Part shown: piece by piece, positions 1-5,429 of the stretch | Position numbering within the stretch: position 1 is the first letter of the stretch | Layout: each line of letters opens with the position of its first letter | Source of the DNA: an uncultured Chlorobiota bacterium | GTDB taxonomy: Bacteria > Bacteroidota > Bacteroidia > Bacteroidales > JAADGE01 | Direction of reading: 5' to 3' | Assembly (NCBI GenBank): GCA_947311125.1 | Contig: CAMZKI010000258.1 | Location: 1-16,024 of the forward strand | Length of the DNA stretch: 16,024 nt | The notes under the pieces: generated by a model | What the model was told of the DNA's origin: nothing | What the model saw: the letters and a program-made list of their open reading frames with translations, nothing else | Database searches by the model: none | Program-made: the position numbers and the translations under genes

Positions 1-209
1 TACAAAATGAAAGCAATTCACAACGAAGACATAGTGCCAGGAGACGAAATTAATACTGTGTTCAATACGTCAAAGATACAAAATGAAAGCAATTCACAAC
101 TAAGTTAAAGTTACAAATAATGCTATGTAACTGTGTTCAATACGTCAAAGATACAAAATGAACTAAGCGAAGCGTTCTCACGAACGAAGTGAGTAAAGCA
201 ATTCACAAC
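1..209 (-). CRISPR. Right-hand end of a CRISPR array, probably type II-C
   Basis: There are three repeat units: a partial one at 1-24 (cut by the window edge), a complete 46-base one at 55-100, and one at 130-209 broken by an insertion at 163-196. Outside the insertion the copies are identical. They are separated by unrelated spacers of 30 bases (25-54) and 29 bases (101-129). Read on the minus strand the repeat begins GTTGTGAATTGCTTTCA and contains TATCTTTG. From memory, this 46-47 base length, the GTTGTGA start and the roughly 30-base spacers are typical of Bacteroidota type II-C (Cas9) arrays, so the crRNA strand is inferred to be minus. The array continues beyond the left edge. No cas9, cas1, cas2 or anti-repeat is visible in the window, so the type rests on the repeat alone. 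Confidence 0.86.
163..196. other. 34-base insertion inside the terminal CRISPR repeat
   Basis: The third repeat matches the intact copy over 130-162 and resumes exactly at 197-209. Between them lie 34 extra bases with an internal inverted repeat, CTCAC (178-182) and GTGAG (190-194) around the loop GAACGAA. An AA occurs both just before the insertion (161-162) and at its end (195-196), which could be a two-base target duplication. The outer ends ACTAA and TTAGT-like GAGT are only loosely inverted. It is too short to encode anything. It could be a tiny palindromic repeat element, a repair scar or an assembly chimera. No second copy was seen in the window. Confidence 0.6.
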
Positions 210-239
210 TGCTTTGTTTGGCAGGAAGTTTTGGGTTTT

Positions 240-260
240 GCAAGCTGTGGGCTGGCTTGC
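240..260. other. Possible hairpin beside the CRISPR array
   Basis: GCAAGC (240-245) can pair with GCTTGC (255-260) across a 9-base loop, and TGTTTT follows. This is the only structure noticed in the gene-free stretch 210-324. It could be a weak terminator for plus-strand transcription out of the array or part of a leader. Nothing decides between these, and chance is possible. Confidence 0.25.
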
Positions 261-324
261 TGTTTTAAATATTTTAGTGTTTCGTAAAATGTTTAAGATG
301 CTTAAAAAGATGCCCGAAGTAAAA

Positions 325-360
325 TAAAAAAAGCCCGACAATTTGCCGGGCTTTTTATTT
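325..360. terminator. Bidirectional intrinsic terminator
   Basis: GCCCG (333-337) pairs with CGGGC (347-351) around a 9-base loop. A run of A precedes it and a run of T follows, so it can work on both strands. The stop codon of the minus-strand small gene (355-357) lies inside the T-rich flank, so this is the natural terminator of that gene and also insulates it from the CRISPR array. Confidence 0.8.
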
Positions 361-537
361 TGTTCGTATATCTTGCAGAGGCATTGCAAATTCAATTCCG
401 TATTCTTTAAGTTCGCTTAAATCTTTACCGTTTCGTATATGCTCTTTTATCATATTTTTTTCATTAACGGCTTTTTCAATTCTTTTTAAAATTAAAGAAT
501 TTTTATCGGTTATTGTTATTTTTACTCTGTTTGTCAT
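355..537 (-). CDS. Small hypothetical protein (60 aa)
   Basis: I do not recognise this protein. It is a charged 60-aa polypeptide with no membrane segment or signal peptide. It starts with a short beta-like stretch (residues 4-10, RVKITIT), followed by a Lys/Glu-rich region that should form one or two helices (about 15-45). ATG at 537 is the start. Support for a real gene comes from its surroundings: a TAAGTTTG promoter element 23 bases upstream, a palindrome behind that promoter, and a strong terminator directly at the stop codon. It is the next minus-strand gene after hicAB but is separated from them by a terminator, so it is transcribed alone. The size and neighbourhood fit an antitoxin-like or other mobile-region protein, but that is a guess. 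Confidence 0.6.
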   Translation of the reverse strand: MTNRVKITITDKNSLILKRIEKAVNEKNMIKEHIRNGKDLSELKEYGIEFAMPLQDIRTK

Positions 538-560
538 AACAACGGTCGGCGTTTATATTG

Positions 561-590
561 CAAACTTACAACAACTTTTTATTATTGTAA
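561..590 (-). promoter_or_regulatory. Promoter of the 60-aa gene
   Basis: On the minus strand TAAGTTTG (561-568) is an exact match to the Bacteroidota -7 consensus TAnnTTTG. It lies 23 bases before the ATG at 537. A clean TTG at the usual distance is missing; the upstream region has only TTTTACAA, so the -33 half is weak. Confidence 0.5.
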
Positions 591-601
591 AACATTTTAC
601 A
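586..601. promoter_or_regulatory. Palindrome, candidate operator
   Basis: TGTAAAA and TTTTACA form a perfect 7-base inverted repeat with a 2-base centre, overlapping the -33 zone of the minus-strand promoter at 561-568. The position suits a dimeric regulator. It could instead be chance in AT-rich DNA. Confidence 0.35.
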
Positions 602-631
602 AAATAAAAATCTTCAAATATTGTTCCGATA

Positions 632-668
632 ATAACAAAAGCCCGACAAATTGCCGGGCTTTTTTTTA
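632..668. terminator. Intrinsic terminator downstream of hicAB
   Basis: GCCCG (641-645) pairs with CGGGC (655-659) around a 9-base loop, with A-rich DNA before it and a long T run after it on the plus strand. It ends the minus-strand hicAB unit, whose last stop codon lies at 685. The 19-base core differs by one base from the terminator at 333-351. Confidence 0.8.
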
Positions 669-684
669 TAATTTATCGCCGTTG

Positions 685-951
685 TTAAACTTTTTCGGAT
701 ACTAAAATTCTTCCTTTATTTGTTTTTTTATTAACTATGACAGAAAAAGTCTCAATTATATTATTCTGCTTAATTTTGCGATTTCTCTTAAATAATCTTG
801 TTTGATTATCAGTCATAAGTTCAGAAATATCAATTGCCATTTTATGAATTTCTTCATACTTTTCAGCAAAAGTATGAATGTATTTATAATTAGAACATTC
901 AATCATAAATACATTATCTTCTTTATAAACAATAAAATCAAACTTTTCCAT
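685..951 (-). CDS. hicB: HicB-like antitoxin
   Basis: This is the likely antitoxin of a type II HicAB module; HicB proteins bind and neutralise HicA. The 88-aa product opens with a strand of the HicB partial RNase H-like fold (FDFIVYKED, then FMIECSN), followed by an AEKYEEIHKMAIDI helix, as HicB proteins do. The rest is basic and shows no clear helix-turn-helix or ribbon-helix-helix, so the usual DNA-binding tail may be missing or unusual. ATG at 951 is preferred over an in-frame TTG at 969, because HicB strands normally begin a few residues after the start. The gene overlaps hicA by 14 bases, so the two are translationally coupled. The assignment depends partly on the neighbour. Confidence 0.6.
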   Translation of the reverse strand: MEKFDFIVYKEDNVFMIECSNYKYIHTFAEKYEEIHKMAIDISELMTDNQTRLFKRNRKIKQNNIIETFSVIVNKKTNKGRILVSEKV

Positions 952-1147
952 TATTAATTTTGTTTTCAATTTCCATAATATCTTTTTTTATCTTTATCAA
1001 GAGACCTTTACCAAGCATTTTATTACTATGAAAAGGTATAGGATAAGAAAAAATACCTTTTACAAATTTTTGATGACTGCCGCCTTTTGTTTTAACATAT
1101 TCCCAACCGTTTTTTTTAAGCATTGCGATTACTTCTTTTCCGCTCAT
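938..1147 (-). CDS. hicA: HicA-like mRNA interferase toxin
   Basis: HicA toxins are small double-stranded RNA-binding-fold ribonucleases that cleave mRNA. The 69-aa product has the family pattern: MSGKEVIAMLKKNGWEYVK at the N-terminus, then the catalytic-region KGGSHQKF with its key histidine (His24), then a PIPFHSNKMLGKGLL segment and a final basic helix. The length is normal for HicA. ATG at 1147 is the family start. The frame stays open another 99 codons upstream without an ATG, but that sequence is not HicA and is described separately. The hicA-hicB order and overlap are standard. No promoter was recognised directly upstream. Confidence 0.83.
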   Translation of the reverse strand: MSGKEVIAMLKKNGWEYVKTKGGSHQKFVKGIFSYPIPFHSNKMLGKGLLIKIKKDIMEIENKINNGKV

Positions 1148-1500
1148 TTGCTTTTTCCAACGGTAACCGCTTTTACCCGCCAAACCGCCCAATTCGGTTT
1201 CGGTTTGCTTTGCAATATTACGACATTCGCAAAAGGATTGCAAATTATTTTTACGTTTTTTTAGTTCTGCGTAAATATATTGCTCTCTCGGTGTAAGTAT
1301 AAATTCTTTTAAATGCGGGTTTTTCTCTACCGTGCAGAACGCTTTTTTAAGCTCGGCAATTTCTTCGGGTGTGTAAGGATCGTTTGTTTTTCCGGGCGGG
1401 TTCCGCTCGCCGATGACGAAGAGGGTTGTTTTTTTACAAGGGCTTTATTATTCAGTTCCCGTGAAATTTTAAAATATGCAGAGACATAAACCCGAAAAAA
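1148..1500 (-). pseudogene. Coding-like remnant between the receiver gene and hicA
   Basis: On the minus strand the frame is open from 1444 to the hicA start and reads like protein: TTLFVIGERNPPGKTNDPYT, then TPEEIAELKKAF, then LTPREQYIYAELKKRKN, then TETELGGLAGKSGYRWKK. It has no ATG or GTG start; only internal TTG codons are available. Upstream of 1444 this frame has two stops, but the next frame carries on sensibly (VYVSAYFKISRELNNKALVK) up to an A7 run at 1429-1435. One extra A there would join the two frames. This looks like the C-terminal part of a gene that has lost its N-terminus and gained a frameshift. I do not recognise the family. It runs in frame, without a stop, into hicA. Confidence 0.5.
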
Positions 1501-1881
1501 CTAAACAACGGTTGTTTTATCAAGTTCACGCTTAACGAGGTTTAATAAATCTTCTTTTTTATAAGGCTTCAGGATAATTGCATCAAAACCGGCATTTATA
1601 ATTTCATTAATTTTTTCGTGAGTTCCGTATGCTGTTTGGGCTAATATTTTAATTTCGGGATTATCTTTTTTTATTTGTTTCATTGCTTCAATTCCGCACA
1701 TTCCGGGCATTAAAATATCCATAAGAACTAAATCGGGAGGACTTTCCATGCAAAATTTTACCGCTTCTTGCCCGTTCCTTACCTTTTTTATATCGGCATT
1801 GAGGGATTTCAGATATTCTTTTATAAGAATACAGGAAAAATGGTCGTCTTCTGCTATAAGAATTTTAAATTTAGAATACAT
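1501..1881 (-). CDS. Stand-alone response regulator receiver protein (CheY-like)
   Basis: This is a phosphoacceptor receiver domain with no output domain (126 aa), so it should act by protein contact, as CheY or Spo0F do. Counting from ATG 1881, the acidic pocket is Asp12-Asp13 (LIAEDDHF), the phosphorylation site is Asp55 (LVLMDILMPGM), the switch threonine is Thr83 (AQTAYG) and the conserved lysine is Lys105 (LKPY). All key residues are present. ATG 1881 is preferred over TTG 1905, because 1905 lies inside the promoter -7 element and AAAGGA stands 5 bases before the ATG. No histidine kinase is adjacent, so the partner is unknown. Confidence 0.9.
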   Translation of the reverse strand: MYSKFKILIAEDDHFSCILIKEYLKSLNADIKKVRNGQEAVKFCMESPPDLVLMDILMPGMCGIEAMKQIKKDNPEIKILAQTAYGTHEKINEIINAGFDAIILKPYKKEDLLNLVKRELDKTTVV

Positions 1882-1885
1882 AGAG

Positions 1886-1933
1886 TCCTTTAATAATTTG
1901 TTCAAACTTAAAAAAACGAATGCTTAAAAACAA
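1886..1933 (-). promoter_or_regulatory. Promoter and ribosome binding site of the receiver gene
   Basis: On the minus strand TTG (1931-1933), 20 bases, then TAAGTTTG (1903-1910) is a full match to the Bacteroidota promoter consensus. AAAGGA (1886-1891) precedes the ATG at 1881. The short leader this implies fixes the start codon and separates the receiver gene from rsmG upstream. No terminator hairpin was found in the 124-base gap after rsmG. Confidence 0.7.
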
Positions 1934-2005
1934 CAAATCGGAGTATGAATTATTAAAGGGGGTGTTTTTGGCAATGAAGGGTATGTTTTTGTAAATAAAC
2001 AGGAT

Positions 2006-2629
2006 TTATTTTTTCAGGTATATTAGTTTTTTTGTTTCAAAAAAGTCTTCTTTAATGAAATTTTTAAGATGAAAAACTTTTACTTTTTTAAATCTTTTTA
2101 ACTCGTCGTTAAAACTTCCGCCTTTTAAATATAAAATTCCGTTTCTGTTGTTTTGTTTTTTCAGAAGGTGCTTTACCGAATCGTAAAAGGCAGGAAAGGC
2201 TGTTACTGCCCGCCCGGTAACAAAATTAAACCGTTCTCGGTATTCGTTGCTTCGTTTTTGAATTGCTTTTACGTTTTTTAAACCTGCTGCTTCTTTTATT
2301 TCATTAACAACTTTTATTTTTTTTCCCGTTGAATCAATCAGTGTAAAATTAACTTCGGGAAATATAACGGCAAGAGGGATACCCGGGAAGCCTCCTCCCG
2401 TTCCTACGTCAACTACTGTTTCTCCGGCTTTAAAGCTGAAAAAATGAGCCGTTGAAAGAGAATGAAGTATATGGCGAATAAATAAATTGTCTATATCTTT
2501 TTGTGAAATGACATTTATTTTCTTGTTCCAAAATTTATAAAGTTCGTATATTTCAACAAATATGTTTGTTTGTTTATCTGTTACAGCAGGAAAATATTTT
2601 TTTAACAGAGCAATTTCAGTCTCTTCCAT
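2006..2629 (-). CDS. rsmG: 16S rRNA (guanine(527)-N7)-methyltransferase RsmG
   Basis: RsmG (GidB) uses S-adenosylmethionine to methylate N7 of G527 in 16S rRNA; its loss gives low-level streptomycin resistance in several bacteria. The 207-aa length is normal. The SAM-binding motif I is VVDVGTGGGFPGIP (residues 72-85). The acidic motif II is LIDS (97-100), and the family's RHILHSL (52-58) and TGRAV (138-142) are present. ATG 2629 lies 14 bases inside the end of the sigma factor gene, so translation is probably coupled. It is the last gene of the pepA-to-rsmG operon. Confidence 0.95.
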   Translation of the reverse strand: MEETEIALLKKYFPAVTDKQTNIFVEIYELYKFWNKKINVISQKDIDNLFIRHILHSLSTAHFFSFKAGETVVDVGTGGGFPGIPLAVIFPEVNFTLIDSTGKKIKVVNEIKEAAGLKNVKAIQKRSNEYRERFNFVTGRAVTAFPAFYDSVKHLLKKQNNRNGILYLKGGSFNDELKRFKKVKVFHLKNFIKEDFFETKKLIYLKK

Positions 2630-3239
2630 ATTTAATATTATGTTTTGTCAAAATGCTTTGTAACAATTCTCTCGATCTGAAAAGCCTGGCTTTTACCGTT
2701 CCTATGGGCAAGTCTAATTTTTCGGCTATTTCACTGTAAGAATAGTCTTCAAAGTATCGTAAAACAACGATTCTTCTGTAATCCGGAGGGAGTTTTTGCA
2801 CGACTTCTTTAACTATTTTTTTTTCTTGTGAACTTACTATTGACTCTTCCGGGTTTAAAGATTTCTCGGCAATTATTACTGATTTCTGAAAGTCGTTATC
2901 ATATTCATATATTTTATCAATATATATATTATCGTATTTATTTTGTTGTTTTGAACGAATATAATCTATGCCGTGGTTTGTTGCTATGCGAAACAGCCAT
3001 GTGCTGAATGCGTAATCTGTTTTATAAGAATGTATTTTGCGAAATACTTTTTCAAAAGTTTCTATCATCAAATCTTCGGCATCTTCTTTCGATTGCACCA
3101 TTTTTAATAACAAGTGATATAAAGACTCTTTGTAATAACCTAACAATTCGGCAAAGGCGTGCTGATTACCGGCTTTTGCTTTTTTTATAAGGTGGTAATC
3201 TCTTATCGCTTTTTCCGAAAAATTTCGGTTTATTTCCAT
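2616..3239 (-). CDS. ECF-type RNA polymerase sigma factor
   Basis: This is a small sigma-70 family factor with only regions 2 and 4 (207 aa), the ECF layout. Region 2 spans about residues 14-97, with DAEDL (53-57) and FSTWLFRIATN (78-88). Region 4 spans about 145-197, with LPPDYRRIVVLRYFEDYSY and the helix-turn-helix around SEIAEKLDLPIGTVKARLF. The linker (100-140) is rather long. It overlaps the glycosyltransferase upstream by 10 bases and rsmG downstream by 14. No anti-sigma gene is adjacent, and the embedding in a housekeeping operon argues against a simple self-regulated stress unit. Its regulon cannot be told from the sequence. Confidence 0.92.
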   Translation of the reverse strand: MEINRNFSEKAIRDYHLIKKAKAGNQHAFAELLGYYKESLYHLLLKMVQSKEDAEDLMIETFEKVFRKIHSYKTDYAFSTWLFRIATNHGIDYIRSKQQNKYDNIYIDKIYEYDNDFQKSVIIAEKSLNPEESIVSSQEKKIVKEVVQKLPPDYRRIVVLRYFEDYSYSEIAEKLDLPIGTVKARLFRSRELLQSILTKHNIKYGRD

Positions 3240-3952
3240 ACAATGTCTTTTTTAAAGTATCGGGTTGTAACTATGTACAGGTTTATTAAAGGAATTAAGA
3301 GGTCAAATATAGGAATAAAAAATAAATTATTTTGTTCTTTTACCTTCATTGCAAAAAATTTTATGATGCAACATATCATCATTGCTCTTATAAAAAAAAC
3401 TGTTAGTACGACTTTGGTTTGATAATCTGTAACAATAAAATAAAGGAAAATAAGATAAAACAGAAAACGAGACAATATTTCTGTTCCTATTATTATTTTG
3501 TTTTTTGTTTTATAATTAAATCCGGCTGCCAAATGTCTTTTCTTTTGTTGTATATATTCCCTGAATGTTTGTTTTGGAACCGAAACGGTCTTGCTGCTGC
3601 TTTCCGTTGTTATTTTCGTATTTTTCTTTGTCGCAACTTCGTTTATAAACAAATCGTCATCACCGTATAAAATGTTTTTATGAGAATTAAAACCTTTGTT
3701 TTTTACAAAAACACTTTTTTTGTAAGAAAGGTTGCGTCCCGTAGCCATAAACGGTAATCCGACATAAGCAAATGAAAGATATTGAAGGGCGTTATATAAA
3801 GTTTCGTATCTTATTAATTTATTCAGTAAACCTTTTTGCTTTTCGTAAGCACCGTATGCCAAAATAATTTCTGTATTTTCGGAATATGCGGAAGCTATAT
3901 TTTGCAGCCATTTATTTGAAAACGGACGACAATCGGCATCAGTAAAAACCAA
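3230..3952 (-). CDS. Glycosyltransferase family 2, C-terminal part of a frameshifted gene
   Basis: This fragment carries the second half of a GT-A glycosyltransferase. It has the metal-binding DxD motif in VFTDADCRP (residues 2-10), an acceptor-site acidic motif YGDDDLF (96-102) and QQKKRHLAAG (135-144), which resembles the QxxRW-type motif. Three membrane segments follow (about 157-177, 180-200 and 209-230). Coding sense continues upstream of the ATG at 3952 as SLTKAISKAENEIL, back to about 3991, where it meets the N-terminal fragment in another frame. The ATG is therefore probably not a natural start; the two pieces are one gene. Together they would make a membrane GT2 enzyme of about 369 aa, probably acting at the cytoplasmic face of the inner membrane on an unknown sugar acceptor. 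Confidence 0.85.
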   Translation of the reverse strand: MVFTDADCRPFSNKWLQNIASAYSENTEIILAYGAYEKQKGLLNKLIRYETLYNALQYLSFAYVGLPFMATGRNLSYKKSVFVKNKGFNSHKNILYGDDDLFINEVATKKNTKITTESSSKTVSVPKQTFREYIQQKKRHLAAGFNYKTKNKIIIGTEILSRFLFYLIFLYFIVTDYQTKVVLTVFFIRAMMICCIIKFFAMKVKEQNNLFFIPIFDLLIPLINLYIVTTRYFKKDIVWK

Positions 3953-3984
3953 TATCTCATTTTCGGCTTTTGATATCGCTTTTG

Positions 3985-4335
3985 TCAGAGATTTTTTTTG
4001 TTGCCCTTGCCTGACGGATTTTTTTTTGCCGTAAGCACTTTTAAATTCTCATAATTTCCTGCTAAATTATTTAATACTTTTAATGATTCATCTTCTGAAT
4101 TGTCATCAATAACTATAACTTCAAATTTGTCATAATCCTGACTCATTATAAGGGGAATAAACTTCCTTAAATTATTTTCTTCATTTCTGGCACTTATTAT
4201 TACCGTAAGAGGTTGAGAGCATTTATTTTTAGGTTTCTGTTTTTTTATGAAAATAATACGCGCATAAACAGCAAGATAATATACCGTTTGTATAAAAAAA
4301 GATATAAGAAATATTATCATTATTTTATTATACAT
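3985..4335 (-). CDS. Glycosyltransferase family 2, N-terminal part of a frameshifted gene
   Basis: This fragment has an N-terminal membrane segment (about residues 5-30), then the start of a GT-A fold: LTVIISARNEENNL (43-56) and VIVIDDNSEDES (73-84), the nucleotide-sugar binding half. It ends prematurely in GKGNKKNL after an A8 run (3992-3999 on the plus strand). One more A there gives GNKKKSLTKAI and reads straight into the C-terminal fragment with its DxD motif. An A9 run lies only 20 bases away (4019-4027). This may be a true mutation, a slippage-controlled (phase-variable) switch, or a sequencing error. The gene starts 39 bases after pdxA and belongs to the same operon. Confidence 0.83.
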   Translation of the reverse strand: MYNKIMIIFLISFFIQTVYYLAVYARIIFIKKQKPKNKCSQPLTVIISARNEENNLRKFIPLIMSQDYDKFEVIVIDDNSEDESLKVLNNLAGNYENLKVLTAKKNPSGKGNKKNL

Positions 4336-4374
4336 AAAACATCGGATTTCCGGCAGCCGAAAAATATTCAGCTT

Positions 4375-5412
4375 TTATTTTAAAGGATTTTTTGATATTT
4401 CGGCATATCTTTTACGGTTCTTAAAAATATCCAAAGCCGTAAATAATGCTTGCCTGAAAGAATCCGGAGAGGCAGCACCTTTCCCTGCTATTTCAAAAGC
4501 AGTTCCGTGTCCCGGTGATGTTCTTACAAAAGGCAGTCCTGCCGTATAATTAACCGATGAGTCAAACTCTAACGATTTAAAAGGGGCTAAACCTTGATCG
4601 TGATACATTGCCAAAACAGCATCAAACTTAGTGTAAGAAGCTGCACCGAAAAAGCCGTCGGCAGCGTAAGGTCCTATTGCCAAAATTCCTTCAGCCCTTG
4701 CTTTGTTTATTGCCGGAATTATTATCTCTTTTTCCTCGCTTCCTGTTATTCCGTCGTCTCCGGCATGAGGGTTAAGTCCCAAAACGGCAATTTTAGGTTT
4801 TTTTATCGTAAAATCTTTAAGCAGAGAGTCGTTCAAAAGTCTTAATTTTTTTAAAATTTTTTCTTTCGTAATTTTTGAAGCAACTTCTTTAAGCGGAATA
4901 TGTCCGGTTACAACTCCTATTCTCATTTTTTCACCTGTCATAAGCATTAAAACATCATCAGAGTCTGCTTTTTCTTTCAGGTATTCGGTATGTCCGGGAA
5001 ATTTAAAATTGTCAGACTGAATGGTGTTTTTATTTATCGGAGCTGTAACTAATACGTCAATTTTTCCTTCAAGCAAATCATTAACGGCTGCTTCAAGAGA
5101 TGCAAAGGCAGCTTCTCCCGATTCTTTAGTTGCTTTACCGAGTTCAATTCTGGTGTTTTCCGAAATGCAATTTATGACATTGGGTCTTTTCGGGTTTGCG
5201 TTTTCAGGGTTTTTTATAATGTTAAGACTGAAGTTTTCAATGTTCAGTGATTTTCTGTGATAAGCTGATAATTTGGGAGAACCGTAGACAATCGGGACGC
5301 ATAATTCCGTAATTCTTTTATCCAAGAGAGTTTTTATAATTATTTCGTAGCCTATGCCGTTTATATCACCGTGTGTTATTCCGACTTTTATTTTATTTTC
5401 AGTATTGTCCAT
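4375..5412 (-). CDS. pdxA: 4-hydroxythreonine-4-phosphate dehydrogenase PdxA
   Basis: PdxA oxidises 4-phosphohydroxy-L-threonine with NAD(P) in the DXP-dependent pyridoxal phosphate pathway; it is cytosolic and metal-dependent. The 345-aa length is typical. The N-terminal GITHGDINGIGYEI (residues 11-24) is the family signature. The three metal-binding histidines are at His171 (VVTGHIPL), His216 (LNPHAGDDG) and His271 (MYHDQGLAPFK), with spacing of 45 and 55 residues as in E. coli PdxA. VRTSPGHGTAF (296-306) is also present. It lies 17 bases after pepA and 39 bases before the glycosyltransferase, in one operon. Nothing suggests it is damaged. Confidence 0.96.
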   Translation of the reverse strand: MDNTENKIKVGITHGDINGIGYEIIIKTLLDKRITELCVPIVYGSPKLSAYHRKSLNIENFSLNIIKNPENANPKRPNVINCISENTRIELGKATKESGEAAFASLEAAVNDLLEGKIDVLVTAPINKNTIQSDNFKFPGHTEYLKEKADSDDVLMLMTGEKMRIGVVTGHIPLKEVASKITKEKILKKLRLLNDSLLKDFTIKKPKIAVLGLNPHAGDDGITGSEEKEIIIPAINKARAEGILAIGPYAADGFFGAASYTKFDAVLAMYHDQGLAPFKSLEFDSSVNYTAGLPFVRTSPGHGTAFEIAGKGAASPDSFRQALFTALDIFKNRKRYAEISKNPLK

Positions 5413-5429
5413 TTTAATATATTTTTGTT

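Noticed and set aside
123..395. 90-codon open frame on the minus strand
   Set aside because: It runs through the CRISPR repeat and the terminator hairpin and has no coding character.
952..969. Longer start (TTG 969) for hicB
   Set aside because: ATG 951 gives the normal distance to the first HicB strand and the usual short overlap with hicA.
1453..1468. Possible parS site
   Set aside because: Only about 10 of 16 positions fit the classical parS, and the palindrome is missing on one side.
1882..1905. Longer start (TTG 1905) for the receiver protein
   Set aside because: It lies within the promoter -7 element; ATG 1881 has a good ribosome binding site and gives the normal receiver start.
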